From NCBI RefSeq assembly GCF_029577735.1, contig NZ_JARQTO010000016.1, positions 43,541-107,540 on the forward strand: a stretch of DNA of 64,000 bases, given 5' to 3'. The position numbers were made by a program, and so were the translations under genes. The DNA is from Exercitatus varius. GTDB lineage: Bacteria > Pseudomonadota > Gammaproteobacteria > Enterobacterales > Pasteurellaceae. This document shows positions 1 to 8,628 of this stretch, one piece after another. Position 1 is the first letter of the stretch. Each line of letters begins with the position of its first letter. The notes beneath the pieces are model-generated. The model was not told where the DNA came from, made no database searches, and was given only the letters and a program-made list of their open reading frames with translations.

Positions 1-95
1 CCAACGGGTTTGGCGCGGCAACCATGATTACCGCGACCTTCGGATTTTTCGCGGTTTCCCGCGTGATCGATAAAATTTTAGCCAAGCCAGAATAA
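1..95 (+). CDS. tcdA: 3' end of tRNA threonylcarbamoyladenosine dehydratase TcdA (partial)
   Basis: The first 95 bases read in one frame as about 30 residues (including NGFGAATMITATFGF and ending LAKPE) followed by TAA at 93-95. This resembles the C-terminal tail of E. coli TcdA (CsdL/YgdL), the E1-like enzyme that cyclises t6A37 in ANN-decoding tRNAs to ct6A. The start lies outside the window, so the catalytic part cannot be checked. The assignment rests on remembered similarity of the last 30 residues only. Confidence 0.7.
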   Translation, partial: NGFGAATMITATFGFFAVSRVIDKILAKPE

Positions 96-142
96 AATTC
101 ACTGGATTTTTGTGCAAAAAGCGCGTAGTTTATTGCAGTTTT

Positions 143-157
143 TGAGAATCATTCTTA
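143..157. promoter_or_regulatory. Fur/Zur-like palindrome upstream of znuA
   Basis: TGAGAATCATTCTTA is a 7-1-7 imperfect inverted repeat (6 of 7 arm positions pair). It differs from the Fur consensus half-site arrangement TGATAAT-N-ATTATCA at three of 14 arm positions. It lies just upstream of the znuA ribosome-binding site (AGGAG at 163-167), where a bound repressor would block expression. For a zinc-uptake gene the expected regulator is Zur, a Fur paralogue, but the site looks more like a Fur box. Binding is inferred. Confidence 0.45.
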
Positions 158-173
158 CTTATAGGAGAACCCC

Positions 174-1157
174 ATGACTGCATATTCTTTCCGTAAAATC
201 TGGTTGGCCGGCGCCGTGCTGGCCTTTTCCGCCGGCACGCAAGCCAATATCGTCACTTCGGTAAAACCGCTCGGGTTTATCGCTTCATCTATCGCCGAAG
301 GCGTAACGGACGTGGAGGTTATCGTACCGCCGGGCGCATCGCCTCACGACTATAATCTTAAACCTTCCGACGTACAGAAAATCAACTCTGCGGATTTATT
401 GCTTTGGGTCGGTAAAGACGTGGACGGTTTCCTGGCAAAAACCGTTCATCGGATTGACGGCAACAAAGTGATTGAAATTGCCGAAATGGACGGCGTGGCC
501 GAGCTGTTAATCGAATCCGAGCATCATCACCATGATGATGAAGAACATGATGCGCACGAACACGGTCATTCCCATAAACACGGACCGCACGACGTTCACG
601 ATGACAAACATGAACAGGAGCACCAAGACGAAAACGGCTTAAACGTGAACTGGCACGTTTGGTATTCGCCGAAAATCAGCGCAATGGTGGCGACTCAAGT
701 GGCGGAAAAACTGACGACGCAATATCCGGATAAAAAAGCGCAGATTGAAAAAAATCTGCAAAATTTTGACCGCACTTTACAGCTTCAGAATGAGAAAATC
801 CGGACACAGTTGGCACCGGTGAAAGAGCGGGGATTTTATGTTTTCCACGATGCGTACGGTTATTTTAACCAGGCTTACGGGTTGAAACAAAAAGGTGCAT
901 TCACCATTAATCCGTTGGTGGCGCCGGGCGCTAAAACATTGGCGGAGATTAAAGCGGAAATCGCCGAACACCATGTATCCTGTCTGTTTGCCGAACCGCA
1001 ATTTACCCCGAAAGTGATTGAATCGCTCAGCAAAGGTGCAGCGGTGAAAATCGGGCGTTTGGACCCAATGGGCGACAGCGTGAAGTTGGGCAAAGATTCC
1101 TACGTAAACTTCTTGCAAAGCACGGCGGACAGTTATTTTCATTGCCTAAGCAAATAA
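174..1157 (+). CDS. znuA: zinc ABC transporter periplasmic binding protein ZnuA
   Basis: This 327-residue protein is the periplasmic zinc-binding component of the ZnuABC high-affinity uptake system. Residues 1-24 form a signal peptide ending TQA. Likely metal ligands of the family are His58 (in GASPHDY), His161 (in NWHVWY) and His225 (in VFHDAYG), with an acidic residue near 274 (FAEPQF). Between residues 117 and 150 there is a His/Asp/Glu-rich loop with 15 or more histidines, typical of zinc-specific cluster A-I binding proteins and thought to gather zinc. The ATPase and permease genes are not adjacent. The ATG at 174 has an AGGAG element 7 bases upstream. A Fur/Zur-like palindrome precedes it and a strong hairpin terminator follows. 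Confidence 0.93.
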   Translation: MTAYSFRKIWLAGAVLAFSAGTQANIVTSVKPLGFIASSIAEGVTDVEVIVPPGASPHDYNLKPSDVQKINSADLLLWVGKDVDGFLAKTVHRIDGNKVIEIAEMDGVAELLIESEHHHHDDEEHDAHEHGHSHKHGPHDVHDDKHEQEHQDENGLNVNWHVWYSPKISAMVATQVAEKLTTQYPDKKAQIEKNLQNFDRTLQLQNEKIRTQLAPVKERGFYVFHDAYGYFNQAYGLKQKGAFTINPLVAPGAKTLAEIKAEIAEHHVSCLFAEPQFTPKVIESLSKGAAVKIGRLDPMGDSVKLGKDSYVNFLQSTADSYFHCLSK

Positions 1158-1172
1158 GCTTGACGAGATAAG

Positions 1173-1200
1173 AAGGCATGCCGACGCATGCCTTTTCTTT
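1173..1200 (+). terminator. rho-independent terminator after znuA
   Basis: A perfect 8-bp stem AAGGCATG/CATGCCTT with a 6-base loop is followed by a T-rich tract, 15 bases after the znuA stop codon. Confidence 0.8.
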
Positions 1201-1264
1201 TGCCTTTTGTAGGGGAATTTTTCTTGCTATCATTTGTCAGATAATTTATGAAATTTAACTTCGA

Positions 1265-3976
1265 ATGATTATGTGGAAAAAGGTTTGTTTGCTGTTCGCC
1301 CTTTTGCTGGCGGGATTTGCGTTGTCTGTGCCTCATTGGCTGACACCTGTCAGCGTGGCGCAGTGGACAAACCGTTTTCTGGCGCCGAATTTTAAAATTA
1401 CCCTTTCTTCCTCATGGCATTGGCGGGCGAGTGGCATGGAATTGCCTCATTTATCGGTTTATTCCGAAGTCGCGCAATGTCATCTTGCCGAAGCGGATAA
1501 TCTGAAACTGCATTGGTGGAATTTGCATCGGCTTTCCGCGGAAAATCTCAGTTTGGATTATGCCTGTCTGGAAAAATTACCGAGCGATGACGAAAGCAAA
1601 ACTGTCGTAAATTTGACCGCACTTTGGGGCTGGTTGCCCGAAGGCGAACTGGATATTGAATCTTTTCAGCTACGCAATGCCGAGGCTTTATCGGTGCCTG
1701 CCGTTCAGCCGTTATTAATCAATCCGCTGCAGCTTACGCTGAAATTTTTGTCGAATAAAGCGACGCTCGCCGCACAGGTAAAACAACAAAGTGCGCTCAT
1801 TTTTCGCTTAGATTCCGAACTTCAACCGCTGTCCGACGGGACTTATTTATTATCGGGCAACGCCGCCTATCAGCCGGAATCCGGACAATCTTATCTGCTG
1901 GAATTCAATACTTCGCTTAATCAGAATTTGCTTACTCCGCCGACGATGGGGGAATTCACCGGGCATTGGAACGTGCCGGATTTTTCCGTGCCGGAAGGCG
2001 AACTCAAGGCGCAATGGAAAGCGCAGGAAGGCATTATCAGCGCCACCAATTTAACGGCGAATAAACCCTTATTGGATGTGCCCGTTCATTTTTCTGCGGA
2101 ACGGCTGGAAATTAAGAAAGGGCTGGCGTATTGGGATTTTGATGGAGATCAACCGCTCAAAGCCTTTGTGGATTTAACTCTGAATATGCCGAAAGAAGGC
2201 TGGTTTCCCATGACGTCGGATGTAGATATTCTGCTGCAATCCTTCGGTAAGTTGGGGAAAGGTGAAATGGTGATTTCCGGCGAGAAGGGCGAAATTCGAC
2301 CTGATCGCATTTATGTGCCGTTGAAAGGTCGCGGAGACTTGCGTTACGGCAATACCGTGGCTTATACCAATCTGACCTTTAATGCCGGTGGTAATTTTGA
2401 GGATCCGCTCATTCATTTTCATCCCGGTTCTATTTTTAAAATGGATAATGAATTTGATGAAACCAAACTGCACGTACGTTTGCCGTTGAACGATATTTTG
2501 GTCGGGCGCTTTGGTCTGGAAGGTCGTTTACAGGCGTTGCTACAAGGCAGTACGCCGCAGTTTGACAACATTGATTTAAAGTTGGACGGACAGGCGAGAG
2601 AATTCATCGCGGGGCTGAAAACCATTTTCTCTATTCGGGATAAACGTCAGAAGTTAAGACGTATCGAAAATATCGTGTTAAACCGCTGGGATTGGAATGT
2701 GCAGGGCGGAGCGGTGTGGAAGGCGCTGAAAACTCCGTTGCAGGTAAAAGGCGTGGGCTTTTGGGAAGGCGATCATATCGAATTGAATATGTTGCATGCC
2801 AATTCGGGTAAGGTGAATACTGCCGGGGTGAAAATCCCTAAAATTGAATTGGAATTGAAAGATCGTCTGCGTTGGGATTACACGGAAAATCATTTACGCG
2901 GGCTGATGCAGGCGCGTGCCGAATGGGTTGAATTCGATTACGGCGGGCGGTTTATACGTCCGGTATTCGGCGTAGGTGTAGACGGAAAAAGCATTTCGGA
3001 TTTTAATTTAGCCGGCGATTTGAAAGCGGGCGCGCTGGGGCCGCTGGATGTGCGAGCGCATTACGGCGATAAAAAAATGGTGGGCAACATCGCCTGGAAC
3101 GAGCAATCCGCCCGCGTATTCCAACCGCTGTTCCCGAATGCGTGGGAATGGCGCATTCATCAGGGCACGATTAAAGGGGCGACGGATTTTATTATTGATG
3201 AAAACGGCGTGTTGATGAACGGTGATCTGAATGTTCGCAACGGGGAAATTTCCCTGCCGGACGGCGAAATCAACGGAATACAGATTCGCTTTCCGTTTCG
3301 TTATCATAATTATCAGCTGAGCGCCAATAACAAACCGATTCAAGTGAGCATGCGTTCCGTTCGGTTAGGGGCGTTATTGATTGATAATGCGAAAATGGCG
3401 GTACAGGGTTACTATCCTTATTCGCGGGCTAAACCGTTTAAATTGCGTAACATTTCCCTGCGGGCTTTCGATGGTACGGCGGAAATTCCGAGCTTGAATT
3501 TCCCGCAAACGCAGATTTCCGAAGTAAAACTGCACGGCATTGATATGGATAAAGTGCTGGGCATGGCGAATTATCATCATTTAACCCTGAAGGGACGGAT
3601 TAATGCGACGCTGCCGTTTTGGCTTTATGATCATGCTTGTGTAATTTGTAACGGCACGATTGAGCAGGCGGAAACGCTGCATCTTAAATTGGGTAACGAG
3701 TTGGTTGCGGGGTTGAAATCCGGCGGTTGGACGGAAAGTATTTTAGTGGACGTGGTTCGGGAAATGAATTTGGAAAGCGTGAACGCTTCCGTCAATCTGA
3801 CACCGGACGGCGTGATGAACCTGAAATCGCAGATTACCGGTTATAATCCGCAAAAGAAGAATCGCAATCCGATTACATTGAATTATAATCATCAGGAAAA
3901 TATGTACGAATTGTGGCAAATGATCGATTACGGTTCACAATTCGAACAGAATTTAGAATATCAGTTAAATCAATAG
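1265..3976 (+). CDS. ydbH: YdbH-family envelope protein (AsmA-like, intermembrane lipid transport)
   Basis: This 903-residue protein has a single N-terminal membrane anchor (about residues 5-22) followed by a long beta-rich region without cysteine-rich or catalytic motifs. That architecture is shared by AsmA-like bridge proteins such as TamB, YhdP and YdbH, which are proposed to carry phospholipids between the inner and outer membranes. The next gene, 2 bases downstream, encodes a small lipoprotein of the YnbE type, and that pairing is the best support for the YdbH call. In E. coli a third gene, ydbL, follows; here epmA follows instead. Starts at 1265 and 1271 are both possible and neither has a strong ribosome-binding site. 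A DNA uptake signal sits inside the gene near 1617. Confidence 0.8.
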   Translation: MIMWKKVCLLFALLLAGFALSVPHWLTPVSVAQWTNRFLAPNFKITLSSSWHWRASGMELPHLSVYSEVAQCHLAEADNLKLHWWNLHRLSAENLSLDYACLEKLPSDDESKTVVNLTALWGWLPEGELDIESFQLRNAEALSVPAVQPLLINPLQLTLKFLSNKATLAAQVKQQSALIFRLDSELQPLSDGTYLLSGNAAYQPESGQSYLLEFNTSLNQNLLTPPTMGEFTGHWNVPDFSVPEGELKAQWKAQEGIISATNLTANKPLLDVPVHFSAERLEIKKGLAYWDFDGDQPLKAFVDLTLNMPKEGWFPMTSDVDILLQSFGKLGKGEMVISGEKGEIRPDRIYVPLKGRGDLRYGNTVAYTNLTFNAGGNFEDPLIHFHPGSIFKMDNEFDETKLHVRLPLNDILVGRFGLEGRLQALLQGSTPQFDNIDLKLDGQAREFIAGLKTIFSIRDKRQKLRRIENIVLNRWDWNVQGGAVWKALKTPLQVKGVGFWEGDHIELNMLHANSGKVNTAGVKIPKIELELKDRLRWDYTENHLRGLMQARAEWVEFDYGGRFIRPVFGVGVDGKSISDFNLAGDLKAGALGPLDVRAHYGDKKMVGNIAWNEQSARVFQPLFPNAWEWRIHQGTIKGATDFIIDENGVLMNGDLNVRNGEISLPDGEINGIQIRFPFRYHNYQLSANNKPIQVSMRSVRLGALLIDNAKMAVQGYYPYSRAKPFKLRNISLRAFDGTAEIPSLNFPQTQISEVKLHGIDMDKVLGMANYHHLTLKGRINATLPFWLYDHACVICNGTIEQAETLHLKLGNELVAGLKSGGWTESILVDVVREMNLESVNASVNLTPDGVMNLKSQITGYNPQKKNRNPITLNYNHQENMYELWQMIDYGSQFEQNLEYQLNQ

Positions 3977-3978
3977 TT

Positions 3979-4218
3979 ATGAAAAAATTATCGAAATTTC
4001 GACCGCACTTTTTCTCACGGCGCATCGCTTTTGGGGTTTCCGCTTTGTTGTTCGGCGTGACGTGGTTAACCGGCTGCACGCCGACGGTGCAGTTAGAAAC
4101 GCCTAAAGAAGGCATTACCATTAACATGAACGTGGTGGTGGATCACAATATCAGCGTAAAAATGGATGAAAAAACGCAAGATACGATCGCAGAAACGGAA
4201 GCAAAACAACAGGATTAA
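3979..4218 (+). CDS. ynbE: YnbE-like outer-membrane lipoprotein
   Basis: This is a 79-residue lipoprotein precursor. A basic N-terminus and hydrophobic segment lead to the lipobox LTGC, with Cys acylation predicted near residue 31, followed by the family motif ITINMNV and a charged tail. E. coli YnbE has the same layout and partners YdbH in envelope phospholipid transport. I chose the ATG at 3979 because the longer upstream frame would run far into ydbH and because it gives a normal lipoprotein signal. It is 2 bases from the ydbH stop and 2 bases from the epmA start, so the three genes are probably co-transcribed. A DNA uptake signal (near 4001) encodes part of the signal sequence (RPHFF). 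Confidence 0.85.
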   Translation: MKKLSKFRPHFFSRRIAFGVSALLFGVTWLTGCTPTVQLETPKEGITINMNVVVDHNISVKMDEKTQDTIAETEAKQQD

Positions 4219-4220
4219 AT

Positions 4221-5192
4221 ATGTTTGAACAGGAACAATGGCAGCCGACGGCCGGCGTGGAAACCTTATTTGCGCGGGCGAAAATTATGCGCAGTATTCG
4301 CCAGTTTTTTACCGATCGCGGCGTGCTGGAAGTGGAAACGCCCGTATTAAGCGAATTTGGCGTAACGGATGTGCATCTTTCCACTTTCAGTACGGAATTT
4401 ATTGCGCCGCAGGCGGGACAGTCTAAAACTCTGTGGTTGAATACCAGTCCGGAATATCATATGAAACGTCTGCTTGCCGCCGGAACGGGCGCGATTTTTC
4501 AGCTTTGTCACGTTTTTCGTAACGAAGAAGCGGGCAGCCGCCACAATCCCGAATTTACTATGCTGGAATGGTATCGCCCGCATTTCGACATGTATCGTCT
4601 GATTAATGAAGTGGATGATTTATTGCAGCAGATTCTGGATTGCGAACCGGCGGAAATCATGAGTTATCAATTCGCCTTTCAGGAATTTGTCGGCGTGGAT
4701 CCGCTTTCGGTGGAACGCCCTATTCTGGTTGAATTAGCGCGTAAATATAATTTTATGTGCGATTTGGACGAAGATCGTGATACGTTGTTGCAATTTTTGT
4801 TCAGCACCGTGGTGGAACCTAAAATCGGCCGGGAACGTCCGGTCGCCGTATATCACTTTCCGGCGACTCAAGCGGCATTAGCGCAAATCAGTTCGGAAGA
4901 TCACCGCGTGGCGGAACGTTTTGAGTTTTATTACAAAGGGTTGGAACTGGCGAACGGTTTTCACGAATTGACGGATCATCGCGAGCAATTACGCCGTTTT
5001 GAACAGGATAACGCGCAGCGGGCGAAATTAGGCTTACCGCAGCGGGAGATAGATCGCCGTTTGCTCGGCGCCTTACAGGCGGGCGTGCCGAATACCTCGG
5101 GCGTGGCGCTGGGCGTGGATCGTTTGATGATGATCGCGCTGGACAAAAAACGAATCGAAGAAGTGATGGCATTCGGCATTAATAACGCTTAA
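4221..5192 (+). CDS. epmA: elongation factor P--(R)-beta-lysine ligase EpmA
   Basis: This 323-residue protein is a stand-alone class II aminoacyl-tRNA-synthetase-like enzyme (GenX/PoxA/YjeA). It resembles the catalytic core of lysyl-tRNA synthetase but lacks the anticodon-binding domain. It attaches beta-lysine to a conserved Lys of elongation factor P, which helps ribosomes through polyproline stretches. Class II motif 2 is visible around residues 95-115 (FRNEEAGSRHNPEFTMLEW) and motif 3 near residue 295 (GVALGVDRLMM). Length matches the family (about 325). It follows ynbE by 2 bases and is closed by an inverted uptake-signal terminator. epmB and efp are not in the window. Confidence 0.95.
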   Translation: MFEQEQWQPTAGVETLFARAKIMRSIRQFFTDRGVLEVETPVLSEFGVTDVHLSTFSTEFIAPQAGQSKTLWLNTSPEYHMKRLLAAGTGAIFQLCHVFRNEEAGSRHNPEFTMLEWYRPHFDMYRLINEVDDLLQQILDCEPAEIMSYQFAFQEFVGVDPLSVERPILVELARKYNFMCDLDEDRDTLLQFLFSTVVEPKIGRERPVAVYHFPATQAALAQISSEDHRVAERFEFYYKGLELANGFHELTDHREQLRRFEQDNAQRAKLGLPQREIDRRLLGALQAGVPNTSGVALGVDRLMMIALDKKRIEEVMAFGINNA

Positions 5193-5216
5193 TTCCGGCG
5201 TCAACGAATCAATCGC

Positions 5217-5264
5217 AAAAGTGCGGTCAAAAAATTAAAGGTTTTTTTTACCGCACTTTTGTTT
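5217..5264 (+). terminator. inverted uptake-signal pair acting as terminator after epmA
   Basis: AAAAGTGCGGT (5217-5227) and ACCGCACTTTT (5250-5260) form a perfect 11-bp inverted repeat with internal A- and T-tracts. The layout suits termination of both epmA (plus) and the convergent phosphoesterase gene (minus). Both arms are canonical DNA uptake signals. Confidence 0.8.
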
Positions 5265-5288
5265 TCGGAAGAGGTTAAGGAATGGAAA

Positions 5289-6386
5289 TCAATTTGTTCC
5301 CCGCACGTCCAAAATAAACACTTCGGACTGAGACGCCAGCCGCATCGGCACGCCCCAGAATCCATAGCCCGACGTGACGAAAAAATTCACGCCGTTAATT
5401 TGCTTAAAGCCGTAATTCAGCGAATACATCATGTAGGTTAACAGATTCGCCGGAAAAATCTGCCCTTTGTGAGTGTGGCCCGATACCTGAATGTCAATGG
5501 GTAAGCGGCTGTGTTCCCATATATCCGTCGGGCGGTGATCCATCAGAAACACCGGTAAACGGGTGTCGACGCCGCGTAGTAACGTTTTTGCACTCGGACG
5601 ATTCGGCACCAAATCGTCATTGCGCCCGATAATGGTGAATTTCCCGTCTACCTGCACCGCTTCGTCCATTAACAAATGAATCCCGGTTTTACGGACCTCA
5701 TTTTCAATGCGTCTTTCGTCACCGAAAAAATCGTGATTGCCCAGCGTGGCGTAAACGCCCAGCGGCGCCTGTAATTTAGCTAAATGAGATTGCATTTTTT
5801 CCGCCAGATACGCATCGACATTGTCATCCATAATATCGCCGGGCAGTAAAATCAGATCCACTTTTTCCCGTCGGAAAATGTCCGCCAGTTCGTCCATTTG
5901 TTTTCCGCCGAAGTATTTGCCGAGATGAAAATCGCTGGCGACACCGATCCGCAAAGGTTGCATCGGTTTATCCAGCTGAATTTGATAATGATGCACAACC
6001 GGCGTGTAGGCGTTATACAGACTTAGCCCGAACAAACCGATTAATGCCGGAAAATAAAGTATGCGCAGCACATGATTGAGTTTGTCCCGCCTGAACCAAA
6101 TTTTACCGATATGAAACAGCACAAACGCCATGAAGCCGGTGAGCGCGATGAAATATAAAATCACCAGAATTAAAGCGTTGAGGCGGAAATTATGATACAG
6201 CCGGAAGAAAATATTGGACAGAATAAACGCATTGGTGGCGATTCCGAGACAGAGCGAAATCCTGAACAGAGTTTTGGGGCTGAATTTATCCTGCAACAGC
6301 CAACGTAAAGTGTAATGAAAAAGAACCAGAAAAACCTGTAATGTCAAAATAATGACGGCAAAAATAATGTAATAACGTGTTTCCAA
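5289..6386 (-). CDS. membrane-bound metallophosphoesterase (YkuE-like)
   Basis: This 365-residue protein has about four hydrophobic segments in its first 140 residues followed by a calcineurin-like phosphoesterase domain. The dimetal-binding motifs appear in order: DFHLG, LLPGD, LGNHDF and SGHTHKGQ. Proteins of this type (COG1408, YkuE/YaeI) hydrolyse phosphodiester or phosphomonoester bonds and some act on lipid-linked pyrophosphates, but the substrate here is unknown. It faces epmA convergently and appears to be a single-gene unit. Confidence 0.85.
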   Translation of the reverse strand: METRYYIIFAVIILTLQVFLVLFHYTLRWLLQDKFSPKTLFRISLCLGIATNAFILSNIFFRLYHNFRLNALILVILYFIALTGFMAFVLFHIGKIWFRRDKLNHVLRILYFPALIGLFGLSLYNAYTPVVHHYQIQLDKPMQPLRIGVASDFHLGKYFGGKQMDELADIFRREKVDLILLPGDIMDDNVDAYLAEKMQSHLAKLQAPLGVYATLGNHDFFGDERRIENEVRKTGIHLLMDEAVQVDGKFTIIGRNDDLVPNRPSAKTLLRGVDTRLPVFLMDHRPTDIWEHSRLPIDIQVSGHTHKGQIFPANLLTYMMYSLNYGFKQINGVNFFVTSGYGFWGVPMRLASQSEVFILDVRGTN

Positions 6387-6432
6387 AATAAATCCTAACT
6401 CATACTTTAAAGTTAAACCGATCGAAATAACA

Positions 6433-6467
6433 ATACCGTCTTTCCCGGGATAAAGACGGTATGTTTT
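6433..6467. terminator. hairpin between phosphoesterase gene and TRIC-like gene
   Basis: ATACCGTCTTT/AAAGACGGTAT forms a perfect 11-bp stem with an 8-base loop. On the plus strand it is followed by GTTTTT. On the minus strand, where the upstream TRIC-like gene ends, the tract is less regular (TGTTATTT). It most likely terminates the xseA-TRIC operon. Confidence 0.55.
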
Positions 6468-6565
6468 TACGATTGAACGAATTGTTCATGATTTTCGACA
6501 ACAGGTAAAAAGTTTACGTTCACAAAACTTTGATTTTTATGACCGCACTTTACCGGCGTTAAGGT

Positions 6566-7249
6566 TTATTTGTCCTTATATTTCCGACGGTTAGTCAGTT
6601 TAGGCAGCATGTCTTTCGGTGCCATTTCCTGTTCCTGATATTCGAAAACCGGAAAACCCCAACTGAAATAAATGGCAAGCAGGCGGAAAATAAAACCGCC
6701 GGTTAAGGTGATTAAAATATTCAGATTTAACGGCACATTGAGGTGCTGTAAACCGATATACAGACAGGCGGTGAGAAAGGCGATCACCGCATAAAGTTCT
6801 TTCTGGAAAATCAGTGGAATTCGGTTGCAGAGAATGTCGCGCAATACGCCGCCGAATGCGCCGGTTAAAATAGCGGAAATGCTGGCGACGGTTAAACCGT
6901 ATCCCATATCAAGCGCCACTTGGGTGCCTAAAATGGAGAACAGGATCAATCCCAAGCCGTCCAATACTAAAAAAATGGTGCGGAAGGAACGGTTGAAATG
7001 GCTGATTAAAGGCGCGATTAACACCGTGGCAAAGGCGGTGATCACTACGATGAGAACATATTCGGGATTGGCAATGAAGAAAAGCGGGTAGTGGCCCAGC
7101 ACGATATCGCGCATGGCGCCGCCGCCCAAGGCCGGCATGAAGGCAATCACCACTACGCCGAAAATATCCATTTTCTCACGCCCGGCGGATAAAGCGCCGG
7201 TCATGGCTTCGACAATCAAACCGATAAAAAATAGCACGTCTAACATCAT
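6566..7249 (-). CDS. TRIC/UPF0126-family membrane channel or transporter (YicG/YadS-like)
   Basis: This 227-residue polytopic membrane protein has two homologous halves, each with a glycine-rich loop followed by R-D-I (GGGAMRDIVLGHYPLFF and GGVLRDILCNRIPLIF). This is the signature of the bacterial TRIC family (UPF0126). Members conduct monovalent cations in vitro, and the E. coli relatives YicG and YadS have been linked to glycine or small-molecule transport, so the physiological substrate is unsettled. Its ATG overlaps the xseA stop by one base (TAATG), which suggests translational coupling. Confidence 0.85.
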   Translation of the reverse strand: MMLDVLFFIGLIVEAMTGALSAGREKMDIFGVVVIAFMPALGGGAMRDIVLGHYPLFFIANPEYVLIVVITAFATVLIAPLISHFNRSFRTIFLVLDGLGLILFSILGTQVALDMGYGLTVASISAILTGAFGGVLRDILCNRIPLIFQKELYAVIAFLTACLYIGLQHLNVPLNLNILITLTGGFIFRLLAIYFSWGFPVFEYQEQEMAPKDMLPKLTNRRKYKDK

Positions 7250-8595
7250 TAACGGGGTTTCTCTTTGATCTTGGTTATCCGGCTTTCGATGAAACCGTCG
7301 GCAACTTGCGTTTGCAACGGTTCGTCAAGGCGAACTTGGGAAACGGACGTCACGGCGACACCCTGTCGGTTTTGCGCAATAGAGTAACCGCGGGCGAGCA
7401 CTTTCAGCGGGCTTAATCCGTCCAGTTTTCCGCATAGATTTGCCAGTTTATGCTGTCGCTCGGACAGATTATTTTTAACGGCAAAATTCAGGCGCGCATG
7501 CAGCTGTTCCATGTATTGGCGCTGTTTTTGCAATTGATAGGGCAACGGATTTTGATGCAAACGCACGGAAAGTGCGGTCAATTTTTCGCGATTTTTTTCC
7601 ATCAACCGCGCCATTGCCGTGGTTAAACGCCGCGCTAATTGCGCCGTATGCTGCGACTGCATATGCAATCGGTTTTGCGGATGCCGGTTCTGCAGCCGTA
7701 AAATTAAACGTTGTAAGCGCTGATGTTGCAGGCTGATGATCCGATCTAACGCCATATCCAGCCGTTGCCGCTTATAGTTTAATTGTTGCAGCAGTTCGTC
7801 CTGATTGCGACTGACTAATTCCGCCGCGGCGGAAGGCGTCGGCGCCCGAACGTCGGCGACAAAATCCGCAATAGTCACATCGGTCTCATGCCCCACCGCG
7901 CTGATGACGGGCAACGCGGAATGAAAAATCGCACGCGCCACCGCTTCTTCGTTGAAACACCATAAATCTTCCAACGAACCGCCGCCGCGTCCCACAATCA
8001 GCACATCCGTTTCGCGACGGATATTCGCCAGATTGATCATTTCCACAATTTCACCGGCGGCCTCTTTACCTTGGACGGCAGTGGGGTAAATCACCACCTT
8101 CAGATTGGGATCGCGACGTTTTAAAATATGCAGAATATCCTGCAAGGCGGCGCCGGTGGGCGAGGTGATCACACCGACGGTTTTGCAAAAGTGCGGTAGA
8201 TTTTTCTTCAGATTTTGCGCAAATAAGCCTTCCGCCGCCAGTTTCATTTTGAGCTGTTCGAATTGTTGCTGTAACAATCCTTCGCCCGCCGGATGCATGG
8301 ATTCGATAATCAGCTGGTAATCGCCGCGCGGTTCATACAGACTGACCGCCGCCCGCACCAACACCTGCATGCCGTTTTGCGGACGAAAACCGACGCGCAT
8401 ATTTTTCATGCGGAACATGGCGGCGCGCACCTGCGAATTTTCATCTTTCAGCGTGAGGTACCAATGGCCGGACACCGGCTGACTGAAGTTGGAAATTTCG
8501 CCTGTCAGCCAGACCAAACCGAGCTGTCCCTCCAGCAGCATTTTGGCCGCATGGTTGAGCTGGGAAACGGAATAAATATTGGCGTTGTTCATCAT
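7249..8595 (-). CDS. xseA: exodeoxyribonuclease VII large subunit
   Basis: This 448-residue protein begins with an OB-fold nucleic-acid-binding domain (about residues 8-105, including LTGEISNFSQPVSGHWY). A catalytic core follows with the conserved segments GVITSPTGAALQDI and GRGGGSLEDLW, then long Arg/Gln/Leu-rich helices (about 265-400) that bind the small XseB subunits. Exonuclease VII degrades single-stranded DNA from both ends in mismatch repair and damage processing. xseB is not adjacent. Uptake signals occur within the gene near 7569 and 8189. The stop codon overlaps the start of the TRIC-like gene. Confidence 0.96.
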   Translation of the reverse strand: MMNNANIYSVSQLNHAAKMLLEGQLGLVWLTGEISNFSQPVSGHWYLTLKDENSQVRAAMFRMKNMRVGFRPQNGMQVLVRAAVSLYEPRGDYQLIIESMHPAGEGLLQQQFEQLKMKLAAEGLFAQNLKKNLPHFCKTVGVITSPTGAALQDILHILKRRDPNLKVVIYPTAVQGKEAAGEIVEMINLANIRRETDVLIVGRGGGSLEDLWCFNEEAVARAIFHSALPVISAVGHETDVTIADFVADVRAPTPSAAAELVSRNQDELLQQLNYKRQRLDMALDRIISLQHQRLQRLILRLQNRHPQNRLHMQSQHTAQLARRLTTAMARLMEKNREKLTALSVRLHQNPLPYQLQKQRQYMEQLHARLNFAVKNNLSERQHKLANLCGKLDGLSPLKVLARGYSIAQNRQGVAVTSVSQVRLDEPLQTQVADGFIESRITKIKEKPR

Positions 8596-8628
8596 ATCCG
8601 AGAGAAAAAAGCACGGCGAAGTGCCGTA

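Noticed and set aside
500..625. CAT/GAT-rich tract resembling a tandem repeat
   Set aside because: It encodes the His-rich loop of ZnuA; units are irregular and the loop is a family feature.
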